From NCBI RefSeq assembly GCF_000350225.1, contig NW_005179004.1, forward strand, positions 288,565-352,564: a stretch of DNA of 64,000 nucleotides, written 5' to 3'. Origin of the DNA: Chondrus crispus (Eukaryota; Rhodophyta; Florideophyceae; Gigartinales; Gigartinaceae). The notes beneath the pieces were generated by a model, which was not told the DNA's origin, searched no databases, and was given only the letters and a program-made list of their open reading frames with translations. Every line of letters starts with the position of its first letter. Position 1 is the first letter of the stretch. Shown piece by piece: positions 11,038 to 20,551 of this stretch. Made by a program: the position numbers and the translations under genes.

Positions 11038-12568
11038 ATGAGCCAAGAGCTCGAGCCGTTGATCCGCTCAGAAGCGGCGGATCTGAGTCCGGCCGCTGTG
11101 CAGTCCCCATCCGCCCCGTCGAGCGACGGCGACGCAGGTCCTCGTGACCGCGAACCGTCGCTCGGTTCCTCCGAGGAAAGAGCGGCGGTGATGTTCGAAC
11201 GCATAGCCGAATACATCGAGGAAGTCCGTACTTCCCTTCGGATCGATGTATCGGACCATGTATACACTTGATGTATGGCCAAACTCCGCTCCCTGCGTGA
11301 AGGGAGGTTCGATAGAGTGACGCAGTCCTTAGAGAATCTCCGAGCACTGATCGACGAGTTACACTCGCGGATAGTGCTCGTCGAAGACTCCCGTTTCGCC
11401 TCGCCCGGACCGTCCGGGCAAGGTCGCCCTGAGAGGCCGACTTCGGTGAGACGACCCGAGGACCGAACCTCTCCGTCCGCAGAGCAATTGGGTGCGTTCG
11501 CGCACCTCTCCGCTGAGCTCAACGCCACCCGTCGGCGTGCTCGTGACATAGAACGTACCATGGCCCAAGGGCTATCCGGTGCCCGCTCGAGAGGGCCCGT
11601 TGGTACCGTACCTCCGAGCGCCGCCGCCCCCGAAGGTTGGCGTCCGACTGATGCCGCTACCAGTCGGACTGCAGAAGGAAGCCGTCCTCCGATAGACGCA
11701 AACTTCGCGTCTGAGACCCAAGCCTTGCCGCCTATCGCCGGAAGTAGGCGGCAAGTGAACCGCGTATCGTACGCGGACGAACAGGACCGTGGAGGACCGC
11801 CCGCGGATCCGGAGAACCGACGTTCTCCGTCGATCCCTGCTGGGGCGGCTACCCGCCGGCGAGTTACGCCGAGCATCCAGGTCCGGTAGGCGTCCGTACG
11901 CTACCGGTTACCTCCTTCGGCACGCGGGGTCCCGCTGAACCCAGGCTCGAGCCGGTACATACGATGATTCAAGAGTTCAGCGCCGTTGCTGACTATCGTA
12001 TGTACCGCTTGGATAACACCTCGAGACTCGTTACTTCGGGTGACGCGGGACGGATCGCGAAGTACGTCCAACGCTGTCGTGGGATCCGTCCCACGATGCA
12101 CAGCTTCGATGGTACCGACCCGATCCAGCTGCTGCCGTTTTTGAAGGATATCCGAATCACCTTCAACTCGCAACACTTGACCGAAGGTGTTGCGGTACGA
12201 GTCCTCGCTCACTTCCTCGAGCGCGACGCGGAGCGCCTGTACACGAGTTATACGATGCGTGGCCTCCGCGCCGGCCAGCTCCACGACGACGTGAGCTGGC
12301 AGGGGCTCGTGAATCAATTCTTGAAACGCTACCTCACGGACGACGTGTTAGGTGAAGCGTACGACGCTGTCGCTACGGCGCGACAACAATCGCATGAGAC
12401 GGAAAGCACGTTTGCTGACCGACTCGAGACTGCCGCGTTCCGATGCACGGCAGTCTTCTCCGAACAGTCCCTCGCGCACTACTTCGTGCTGGGACTTGCA
12501 CCGGCAACCCGTGCCGCAGTATTCGAAACTGTGCAAAGGCTGCCAGGCAGTCAGAAGACCGATCTTCC
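11038..12568 (+). pseudogene. gag: gag of element A, truncated
   Basis: This is the Gag polyprotein gene of element A, from the ATG at 11038 (MSQELEPLIRS), closely similar to gag of element B. It has an in-frame TGA at 11269-11271 where B has an Arg codon, a frameshift near 11880, and ends abruptly at 12568 where the LTR of B begins. The retained capsid-like region (FLKDIRITFN, LAHFLERDAERLY) matches B almost residue for residue. The rest of A (zinc knuckle, pol, 3' LTR) is not found on the far side of B. Confidence 0.75.
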
Positions 12569-13187
12569 TGTAGTATAACTACAAAAGAATTAGATTAGAA
12601 ATTGGATCCGGCTCTGTAAGGCACGAACCTTACAGACAGCCGGTACCACACGTGTACGGGGGCACGCGCCCCCACGTGTACTATACGTGTACGACACGTA
12701 TACAGTCAGCCCCGTCGGCTGACAGTGCCGACTACAGTAGTGCCCCATAGTACAGTACGTACTGTACTAAGTTACGATAGACTAATTGTACATTAAATGA
12801 CGGAGCGGACCGGCGGCGGCGAGGGGGACAAGCACGGACTTGTCCACGACCTACCGCCTAGGCCTGACTTCCAGCTTATCTTAAGGAAGCTTCCGTTAGC
12901 TACCTTAAGGCGAGACCGAGCGCGGGTAGAGGACGCGCGAGCACGCGAGCGAGCCTAGATCCACCTCCGCCCGTCAGCGCTGGAACGTAACCCAGCGCTG
13001 CTCCGGGGCGTCGAGGCGTAGATCGGCCCGCGCGTGTGCGCGTCCTCCCCCCGATCCCGCTCTACCACGCTACCCGGGCCCGTGCTCCGGTTTCGTTAGC
13101 TGGTCCGACTTCCCCCGTCTTCTCGTACGTACGGGTCTTCCAGGACTAAGCATACACCCCTATCCGTTTAGGGGTGTTTATGCTACA
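12569..13187 (+). repeat. 5' LTR of element B
   Basis: 619 bp, starting TGTAGTATAACTAC and ending TTTATGCTACA, with TGTAG/CTACA inverted ends. Its U3-like first part holds CACGTG/ACGTGT clusters. Hairpins are at 12705-12723, 12826-12845, 12880-12909, 12975-13000 and 13154-13177. It is inserted in gag of element A. Confidence 0.9.
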
Positions 13188-13205
13188 GTGGTCTCCCGAC
13201 CTAGA
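13188..13205 (+). promoter_or_regulatory. Putative primer binding site of element B
   Basis: The sequence right after the LTR, G-TGGTCTCCCGACC, begins one base in with TGG, the complement of a tRNA 3' CCA end. The same word follows the LTR of element A at 10958, which supports a conserved role. I could not assign the tRNA. Confidence 0.5.
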
Positions 13206-13263
13206 AGACCCCGAGATCTTTCCGAGAAGACTTTCTTTTTCCTCCGCGTCCGTACGCGTCGAG

Positions 13264-15834
13264 ATGAGTCAAGAATACGCCCCCTCGATCCGCTCCGAAC
13301 CGGCGGATCCGAGGGCGGCCGCTATGCACGCCCCATCACCGCCGTTCGGCGACGGCGACGCTGGTCTCCGAGACCGCGAACCGTCGCCCGAGTCCCCCGA
13401 AGGACAAGCGGCGGCGATGTTCGACCGCATCGCAGACTACATCGAGGAAGTCCGTACTTCCCTCCGCATCGACGTTACGGACGCCGTCTATTCGCGCTGC
13501 ATGGACGAGCTCCGATCCATCCGCGAGGGGAGGTTCGACCGTGTCACCCAGTCGCTGGAGAATCTCCGAGCACTGGTCGACCAGTTGCAATCGCGACTGG
13601 TGCTCGTCGAAGACTCGCGTCCCGAGAACCCCGCTACGTATGGGGAAGGTCGTCCCGCGAGGCCGACCTCATCGAGACGTCCTGACGCTCGTCAACCCCC
13701 CTCAGCGGAGCAACTTGGTGCCTTCGCGCACCTCACCGCTGAGCTGGAGTCCACGCGGCAGCGTGCCCGTGACCTGGAACGTACCATGGCCGCAAGGCTG
13801 CCCGGTGCCCCCACGAGAGGGCCCGGTGGTACTGTACCTCCGGACGCTGCCGCCCCGCAAGGATGGCGCCCAACTGTGGCCGATCCCAGTCGAGACGCAG
13901 GAGAAAGACGACCTCCGATGGACGCCAACGTCGCGTCCGAGTCCCAAGCTCTGCCACATGTCCCCGGAAACATGTGGCAGACGGGACAGGTGCCGTATCG
14001 TAACGACCCGGACCGTGGAGTAGCCGCTCGCGGATCCGGAGAACCCATGTTCTCCGTCGATCCCCGCTGGGGCGGCTACCCGCCGGTGGACCACACCGCG
14101 CGACCCGGACCGGTAGACGTCCGTACGCTACCCGTTACCCCGTTCGGCACGCTGGGTCCCGCTGAACCCGGACTCGAGCCGGTACATACGATGATCCAAG
14201 AGTTCAGCGCCGTCGCTGACTATCGTATGTACCGCTTGGATAACACCTCGAGGATCGTTACCTCGGGTGACGCGGGACGGATCGCGAAGTACGTCCAACG
14301 CTGTCGTGGGATCCGTCCCACGATGCGTAGCTTCGACGGTACGGACCCGATCCGGCTGCTGCCGTTCTTGAAGGATATCCGGATAACCTTCAACTCGCAA
14401 CACCTGACGGAAGGTGTTGCGGTACGAGTTCTCGCGCACTTCTTAGAGCGCGATGCGGAGCGCCTGTATACGAGTTATACGATGCGTGGCCTCCGCGCCG
14501 GCCAGCTCCACGACGACGTGAGCTGGCCGGGGCTCGTAAATCAACTCTTGAAACGCTACCTCACGGACGACGTGTTAGGTGAAGCGTACGACGCTGTCGC
14601 TACGGCGCGACAGAAACCCCACGAAACGGAGAGCACCTTTGCGGACCGGTTAGAAACTGCCGCGTTCCGATGCACGGCAGTGTTCTCCGAACAGTCCCTC
14701 GCGCACTACTTCGTGCGGGGACTCGCACCTGCGACCCGTGCCGCAGTTTCCGAGACCGTTCAGCGGCTGCCAAGCAGCCAGAAGACCGATCTACCGACTA
14801 TCCGCCGCATCGCCACGGCGGAAGGGACTACGTACCGCGCCCGGCGCGGGTTACCTCTGCCGGACCCGAAACCGGCAGGGAAGGCTGGCAGGACTACGAA
14901 GTCCGCCGCAACAAGTTCGCCCGCTTCTACCCTCCATGTCGGGGAGGATGAGTGGCAGGCTGACCCTGTCCTCATTACGCAAGGAACGGGGCCCGTGGGA
15001 GGACGACCTCCCACGCCGATGTCGACCGGAACGACATCCAGTTACGCGACCGCCTTCGCACACACTCCAAGAGTGGCAAGGGGTACGGACCCCCGGGTCG
15101 CAGAGCTCGACATCTCGAATCGAGAGGCAGGAGCCGAAGCCCCTCGCGTACCCCTCCTCACCGATGAGGAGGCGCGTCACGCGGCGACCTTCGCCTCAAC
15201 GGATGGCAGCGCGTATGTGTGCTGGCTGTGCCGTACGTACGGGCACGCCATGTACGCCTGCCCGTTCCTGTCGCCGGAACAACGTATGTTCACGGCGTAC
15301 AGGAACTACCGATACCAGATGGAGACGCGCCCCGGTGCGCGTAACCTCCTCCGGCAGTCGGTCAGCGAGGGCCGTCCCCCGCGTCAAGGTCTCCCGAATC
15401 GTTCGGGTGGGGGCGCACGCTTCGCCCCACGTGGAGGTGGGTATCGCCGTAACGAACTCGATCGTCGTGATCGACCCGATTACCGCCAGGCGGACACGAG
15501 GTATCCCCGTCAAGGAAGGGGAGGTGACCGGGACCGTTCTCGGTTACCTCAACAGGTACAGAAGGCGATTATGTACTTGCAAGATTGGGTAGAGGGTCCG
15601 CATCCCCTACCCGAGGAGGATCACGAAGGAGAACCGGTTCTCCCTGTCCCCCATATCCTGCGACGTCCGGACGTCGCAGGTCAAGGTCTAGAAGTACCCG
15701 AATACTTCGCCGATAACGTGGTGCCGCCGTGGGTGAGACGTCCCGACCCACGGGACCGAGGAGCGGGAGAAGACCTGGCCGCCGATAGCCAGGAAGGTAG
15801 CTCCGATAGCACCGGTAGTTCGAAAAAAGGGTAA
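13264..15834 (+). CDS. gag: Gag polyprotein of element B
   Basis: 856 aa from ATG 13264, the start that is conserved in element A; an earlier in-frame ATG at 13174 lies inside the LTR. A predicted helical/coiled segment covers about residues 50-125, a Pro/Gly/Arg-rich linker follows, a retrotransposon Gag (capsid-like) domain spans about 350-500 (FLKDIRITFN, LAHFLERDAERLY, YLTDDVLGEAYD) and a CCHC zinc knuckle C653-x2-C656-x4-H661-x4-C666 (CWLCRTYGHAMYAC) is followed by a basic RG-rich tail. Gag packages the RNA into cytoplasmic particles. The frame is undamaged. It ends in an A6 run and TAA that form part of the frameshift signal to pol. Confidence 0.9.
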   Translation: MSQEYAPSIRSEPADPRAAAMHAPSPPFGDGDAGLRDREPSPESPEGQAAAMFDRIADYIEEVRTSLRIDVTDAVYSRCMDELRSIREGRFDRVTQSLENLRALVDQLQSRLVLVEDSRPENPATYGEGRPARPTSSRRPDARQPPSAEQLGAFAHLTAELESTRQRARDLERTMAARLPGAPTRGPGGTVPPDAAAPQGWRPTVADPSRDAGERRPPMDANVASESQALPHVPGNMWQTGQVPYRNDPDRGVAARGSGEPMFSVDPRWGGYPPVDHTARPGPVDVRTLPVTPFGTLGPAEPGLEPVHTMIQEFSAVADYRMYRLDNTSRIVTSGDAGRIAKYVQRCRGIRPTMRSFDGTDPIRLLPFLKDIRITFNSQHLTEGVAVRVLAHFLERDAERLYTSYTMRGLRAGQLHDDVSWPGLVNQLLKRYLTDDVLGEAYDAVATARQKPHETESTFADRLETAAFRCTAVFSEQSLAHYFVRGLAPATRAAVSETVQRLPSSQKTDLPTIRRIATAEGTTYRARRGLPLPDPKPAGKAGRTTKSAATSSPASTLHVGEDEWQADPVLITQGTGPVGGRPPTPMSTGTTSSYATAFAHTPRVARGTDPRVAELDISNREAGAEAPRVPLLTDEEARHAATFASTDGSAYVCWLCRTYGHAMYACPFLSPEQRMFTAYRNYRYQMETRPGARNLLRQSVSEGRPPRQGLPNRSGGGARFAPRGGGYRRNELDRRDRPDYRQADTRYPRQGRGGDRDRSRLPQQVQKAIMYLQDWVEGPHPLPEEDHEGEPVLPVPHILRRPDVAGQGLEVPEYFADNVVPPWVRRPDPRDRGAGEDLAADSQEGSSDSTGSSKKG

Positions 15835-15870
15835 AGACGGTTACGTCCACGCGGTCGCGTGAGCCGTCTT
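15821..15870 (+). promoter_or_regulatory. Probable -1 ribosomal frameshift signal between gag and pol
   Basis: The gag reading frame ends TCG AAA AAA GGG TAA. The A6 run (15823-15828) is a slippery stretch, and slipping back one base enters the pol frame, which is open from there on. Five bases downstream is a two-part stem: AAGACGG (15834-15840) pairs with CCGTCTT (15864-15870), and inside it CACGCG (15848-15853) pairs with CGCGTG (15856-15861). Slippery run, short spacer and stem are the classic arrangement. Confidence 0.6.
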
Positions 15871-18800
15871 GTCCCCACGAACTCGACCGGTCCCCACGTG
15901 CTCGCCTAGGTCACGGGGGGTATTGTCCGATAATACACCCCTCGCCACCGGAAGCGAGCACGGTAGCCCCTGCAATGCCGATACAGGGGGGAGCGAACGT
16001 CGAGGCCTCCGTAAGCCCGACGTTCGGAGAGGACAGCACCGGGACGCCCGTAGTACCGGTGATGGGTAACGAAAAGGACGGGAGTACCGACGACCGAAAA
16101 GAACAGGTCGACCTCCAGACTCCTGTGAGGCCAAGGGAGCCGACGAAATGTCCGCCACGTACGGACTCAAGCACCAGAGGGGGCATCACGGAGACGCGGA
16201 AGCCCCACGACTCAGGTAGAAGGAAACGCAGGAGGGGCCAGAACCGAAGGCGACGACCTCGGCGGAACGATCTCGCCGAGCGGGTTGCGCCCAAGATGGT
16301 CCACGGCATTGTATGCCTCATGACGTCCAAGATATATAACGTCCTTGGCTCCGTGGCCACCGAGGGTAACGCGTTCAAGCCCCACACGATCGCCGTCGAT
16401 ACGTGCTCGGGCTACAACTTAGTGAGGAAGGCCGACCTCCCTCCCGACTGGACCCGCTTCGTAATACGGGACGCGCCATTACCCCGACTGGCTGGCGCGA
16501 ACAGTAACCCGCTTCGACTTACGGCGGTCGTCCGCCTTGCAGTCCGTTTGCGGAACACGACGTTCCGTATACCGTTCGTGGTGGCGGAACAGCTTGCCGT
16601 TCCCGTTCTTCTCGGCACGGCGTTCATCGATGCCCACGTACGTAGCATCGACATCGACGGACAGAAGCTCGAACTTCGACACGGTGGCTCCGTAGCCATC
16701 GTCGACGGAAAGGGGAAGCCGACTCCCCCTACAAGGCGACACGGACGCCAAACGAGCCGGTCGGATGTACGGGATGAGGCCCCGCAGGCGATCCGAATCG
16801 CCCGCTGGGTTACCATCCCCGCGATGTCGCAAGCCCGAGTGCGCGTCACCACCGCGGGGAGGGGCCTCGTGTTCCTGGAACCAAAGCCCTCACTCCAATA
16901 CCGACATGGAGTGAGGTTGACGAATGGTGTCGCCGAGGTTCTGCCGAATCAGACCTTCGACGTCATCGTCGCGAACTTTTCGCGACGGGAGAGGCGGCTT
17001 CCGAAGCACACCGTCGTGGGATACGCGAAGCGCAACCCCCTTGCGATCCTCACGCCCGAACGGAGGGTTGCCGAGGGGATCGCGCACGCGCTACACCTGA
17101 CCGACTTGACCGATCAAGTCGGGAAGGCCGGAGCTGGACGACCGAGCTCCGACGAACGGACGACCGTCGTGAAGAAGGGGGTGGTCACGGACGAACGGCC
17201 ACCTCAAGACCAACCGACGGCGGAGGGTACTGTACCCCCGCAGAAAAAGGATCCCGAAAATCCACCGATGGATTGGGAAAAAGAAATCGACTTCTCATAC
17301 ATCGACGATGACAAGCTCCGTGGCCACGTACTCGAGATGCTCCGTAAGCATTCGAGCTTGTGGAGCGGTGCGCTCGGAACTATACGAGCGACGGAACACC
17401 GCATTCCTCTCGAACCGGGAGCGAAGCCGATACGTTCGATGCCCTACCGTAAGGGGCCCGCGATGCGCGAAATGGTCGCGAAGGAGGTCAACAAGATGTT
17501 GAACGCAGGGGTTATCGAACCCGCGAGCACCGAGTGGGCGTCCCCGGTGGTGCTCGTACCGAAGAAAGACGGATCTCTTCGGTTCTGCGTGGACTACCGG
17601 CGTCTCAACGCGAAGACTGCAGCGGATTCGTATCCGCTGCCTCGGATGGACGACTGCATTGACTCGCTGGGAGACGCAGCCGTCTTCACCACGTTGGACT
17701 GCAATTCCGGTTATTGGCAGATCCCGGTCGCTCCGGAAGACCGGGATAAGACCACGTTTACTACGCACATGACGTTTCGCCACTTTCGCATGCCGTTCGG
17801 ACTAAAAGGGGCACCGGCCACCTTCCAACGCGCACTCGACATCATCCTATCTGGCGTACGTTGGCAAATATGCCTCGTCTACCTGGATGATGTCATCGTG
17901 TTCTCACGTACGCACGGAGAACACGCGAAGCATCTCGACATTGTCTTGAGCTTGCTGCGGAGTGCCGGAATCTCCCTCAAGCTCAAGAAGTGTAGCTTCT
18001 TTCAACCGAAGGTACACTACCTGGGGCACGTCATTTCCCCAGGTAAGTTAAGTGTGGCCGATACGGCGGCCGACGCCTTCAAGACCTTCACATTCCCGAG
18101 GACGCTGACGCAAGTGCGCTCGTTCCTCGGGGCGTGCAACGTATACCGCCGATTCGTTAAGGGGTTCGCGAAGATAGCCCGTCCTCTGACCGACATGACG
18201 CGTAAGGATTCGGATCCTGACTTCTACAACCCTACGGAGGCGCAACGGGAGGCGTTCGAGAACCTCAAGAAGTCCATGATCGCTCCGCCGATCCTCGCCC
18301 TTCCGCGGTACGGCCGTCCGTACATGATCGACACGGATGCGAGCGCCTACCAGTTGGGCTGCACGTTGCTCCAAGAGCACGACCAGCCAAACGATTGGCG
18401 CCCCGTAGGCTATTGGTCCTACTCGCTGAACGACAGCGAGCGCAACTACAGCGCCACGGAACGCGAGTGCTTCGCCGTAGTGTGGGCCGTCCGCACACTA
18501 CGGCCGTACGTTGAAGGCACGAAGTTCACCGTCCGGACGGATCACGACGCGCTGAGGTGGCTCATGTCCCTCACGGAGAGTTCCGGAAGGCTCACCCGGT
18601 GGCGGCTACGTCTGGCTGAATACGATTTCACCATCCAGTACCGCCCCGGGCGCGTGCACCAAGTACCGGACGCCTTGTCACGCCTCGTGTCGCCAAGAGT
18701 CGCCGGCGACCCCCGCCCGGCCATCGAAGTGGATGACGACATCCCCACCTTCGACGCGGGTACGACCGTTCGAGACGTATCGAACGAGCTTGCGGACCAC

Positions 18801-20123
18801 GTCTGTACCGGAAATTGCGACCACGAGGTCGAACACGTCTTCGCGACGACGCGAAGCCAAGCTGGGCCACGAAGAAGGCCGCGCGTCCGAACGCGCGACG
18901 AACCAAGGGGCGACGACGAAGCCCCCGTTCTTCAAGGACCCAGTCCGTTCGGGGAGGAGAACGACGAGTTCGACGCCGTTGATCTCGAACGCGCCGAAGA
19001 ACCCGAAGTCGGGGCGCCCGCCTCCACGGTCGCTCCTCCGCAGGACGACCTACCGGCCCCTCTTACGTTTGAGGAGATCGCCGAGGAGCAACGCGTGGAT
19101 GACTTCTGCCAAACCGTTTTGGCACGACAGTCAGAGTCCCGGGACTCCGGGTTCTTCGAGGACCACCAGGGGGTGCTCAAGCGGAGACACCCCTTCGACC
19201 CTGATATCGTACAGGTGGTGGTACCTCGGACGCTCCGCGCCAGGCTCCTTCGCCTGTGCCACAACCCGGCCATCGCCGGACACCCGGGCCAGAACCGTAT
19301 GTACTACGCGCTACGTCGCGAGTACTACTGGCCCCATCTCGCCGCAGATGTCGCCGCTACGGTGCGGGGGTGTCGGACGTGCGCGATGAACCGGGTTAAG
19401 TTGCGGAAACACCTCAACCGTTTGAGGTTGTTCCCGGCAACTCGGCCGCTCGAGAGCCTGGCTATCGACATTCTGGGTCCGCTCCCCAAGACGAAGTCAG
19501 GAAAAAGGTTCCTGCTCGTAATTACCGACCGCTTCACTAAGCTTACGCAGGTCGTCGCGCTACGTACGATTACCGCATACGCCGTCGCAGTCGCGTTCTG
19601 CGACGCCTGGGTATTTAAGTACGGCGTCCCGCGCACGTTACTGTCGGATAACGGACCGCAGTTCAACGCCAAGTTCTTCCACAGCACGTGCCGGGTTCTC
19701 GGGATTACGAACCTATATACGTCGGCATACCATCCGCAGACGAACGGACAAGTCGAGCGATACAACCGGACGATCGCCTCAATGCTGCGCAACTACGTAG
19801 GCGAGCACCAAGACGACTGGGATGTGTACGTGGGGCCGCTTACGTATGCGTACAACTCCCACGTACATCGCACCACACGCACCACGCCGTTTGAGCTCGT
19901 GCTCAGCAGGCCACCGCCAGAGTTCTCCCTTCGAAGAGTCGATGATGGCGTTCCCCCTGCCGACAGGGGGAATCAGCGAGCTGAGTTCCTAAAAACGCTG
20001 GACGATACGATACAAAAGCCTACGGAAGCTTGCGTCGGACCCAAGCACGATACAAACGCGACTTCGACAAGCGCGTTCGAAGAATTAACGCACGTCTTAA
20101 GCCCGGGAATTACGTGTATCTGA
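15828..20123 (+). CDS. pol: Pol polyprotein of element B (protease, RT, RNase H, integrase)
   Basis: The pol frame is open from the frameshift site; its first ATG is 15975. Counting from that Met: aspartic protease active site VDTCSG with Asp at 142; reverse transcriptase with YLDD at 636-639 and MPFGLKGAPATFQR upstream; RNase H with DTDAS near 788 and the TDHDAL motif; integrase with a HHCC zinc domain (GHPGQNRMYYALRREYYWP) and core acids Asp1165 (AIDILGPL), Asp1225 (LSDNGPQF) and Glu1261 (QVERYN), giving the D-D-35-E spacing. The domain order PR-RT-RH-IN is that of Ty3/gypsy. A one-base shift near 20013 ends the frame early at 20123 and separates the chromodomain. Otherwise the frame is intact. 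Confidence 0.92.
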   Translation, partial: RVKTVTSTRSREPSCPHELDRSPRARLGHGGYCPIIHPSPPEASTVAPAMPIQGGANVEASVSPTFGEDSTGTPVVPVMGNEKDGSTDDRKEQVDLQTPVRPREPTKCPPRTDSSTRGGITETRKPHDSGRRKRRRGQNRRRRPRRNDLAERVAPKMVHGIVCLMTSKIYNVLGSVATEGNAFKPHTIAVDTCSGYNLVRKADLPPDWTRFVIRDAPLPRLAGANSNPLRLTAVVRLAVRLRNTTFRIPFVVAEQLAVPVLLGTAFIDAHVRSIDIDGQKLELRHGGSVAIVDGKGKPTPPTRRHGRQTSRSDVRDEAPQAIRIARWVTIPAMSQARVRVTTAGRGLVFLEPKPSLQYRHGVRLTNGVAEVLPNQTFDVIVANFSRRERRLPKHTVVGYAKRNPLAILTPERRVAEGIAHALHLTDLTDQVGKAGAGRPSSDERTTVVKKGVVTDERPPQDQPTAEGTVPPQKKDPENPPMDWEKEIDFSYIDDDKLRGHVLEMLRKHSSLWSGALGTIRATEHRIPLEPGAKPIRSMPYRKGPAMREMVAKEVNKMLNAGVIEPASTEWASPVVLVPKKDGSLRFCVDYRRLNAKTAADSYPLPRMDDCIDSLGDAAVFTTLDCNSGYWQIPVAPEDRDKTTFTTHMTFRHFRMPFGLKGAPATFQRALDIILSGVRWQICLVYLDDVIVFSRTHGEHAKHLDIVLSLLRSAGISLKLKKCSFFQPKVHYLGHVISPGKLSVADTAADAFKTFTFPRTLTQVRSFLGACNVYRRFVKGFAKIARPLTDMTRKDSDPDFYNPTEAQREAFENLKKSMIAPPILALPRYGRPYMIDTDASAYQLGCTLLQEHDQPNDWRPVGYWSYSLNDSERNYSATERECFAVVWAVRTLRPYVEGTKFTVRTDHDALRWLMSLTESSGRLTRWRLRLAEYDFTIQYRPGRVHQVPDALSRLVSPRVAGDPRPAIEVDDDIPTFDAGTTVRDVSNELADHVCTGNCDHEVEHVFATTRSQAGPRRRPRVRTRDEPRGDDEAPVLQGPSPFGEENDEFDAVDLERAEEPEVGAPASTVAPPQDDLPAPLTFEEIAEEQRVDDFCQTVLARQSESRDSGFFEDHQGVLKRRHPFDPDIVQVVVPRTLRARLLRLCHNPAIAGHPGQNRMYYALRREYYWPHLAADVAATVRGCRTCAMNRVKLRKHLNRLRLFPATRPLESLAIDILGPLPKTKSGKRFLLVITDRFTKLTQVVALRTITAYAVAVAFCDAWVFKYGVPRTLLSDNGPQFNAKFFHSTCRVLGITNLYTSAYHPQTNGQVERYNRTIASMLRNYVGEHQDDWDVYVGPLTYAYNSHVHRTTRTTPFELVLSRPPPEFSLRRVDDGVPPADRGNQRAEFLKTLDDTIQKPTEACVGPKHDTNATSTSAFEELTHVLSPGITCI

Positions 20124-20551
20124 ACCCCTCCGATGGGGGGAAGACGTCGAACAAACTCGCATCACCGGCAGTCGGACCGTACCGAGTGCTCGCGAATGAC
20201 AAACGCACCATCACGATCGACCGCGATGGTGTGACCGAGCGCGTCTCCGCAGACCGCTGCGTGTACTCACCCCCACCGGCGAACGGGCCTCGGGCGAGCA
20301 CGACTACACCCAGTGACCTTGCCGTCAAGGTCAGGGAGGGGACGCAGTTCGCAGTAGAACGGCTGCTCAAGCACCGGGTCATGGAGGATGGAACTCCGGA
20401 GTTCCTCATCAAGTGGGCGGATTACGACACGCCCACCTGGACCGCGCGGACTCACGTCCCAGAAGAGCTTGTGTCTCGCTACGCGAAACGACTTCGAGTG
20501 CGCACCGGTAGGGACCTCATTTCGGACCTGAACGCGGACGTTCGGTCTTGA
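20030..20551 (+). pseudogene. C-terminal integrase tail and chromodomain of pol, out of frame
   Basis: This frame carries the integrase C-terminal strand region (LKPGNYVYLNP) and a chromodomain (FAVERLLKHR, EFLIKWADY, TWTARTHVPEELV). Chromodomains of chromoviruses steer integration to modified histones. The frame is offset from pol by a one-base change near 20013, so this copy would make an integrase lacking its targeting domain unless another frameshift occurs. No start codon of its own is credible. Confidence 0.75.

Noticed and set aside
10850..12000. Long ORFs on the minus strand opposite gag of A (for example 10971-11876)
   Set aside because: They are shadows of GC-rich gag; the sense strand matches gag of B residue for residue.
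13188..13205. Assignment of the primer tRNA
   Set aside because: TGGTCTCCCGACC is plausible as a primer site, but I could not match it to a specific tRNA without a search.
13692..15850. Minus-strand ORFs opposite gag of B
   Set aside because: Shadow frames in GC-rich coding DNA without motifs.
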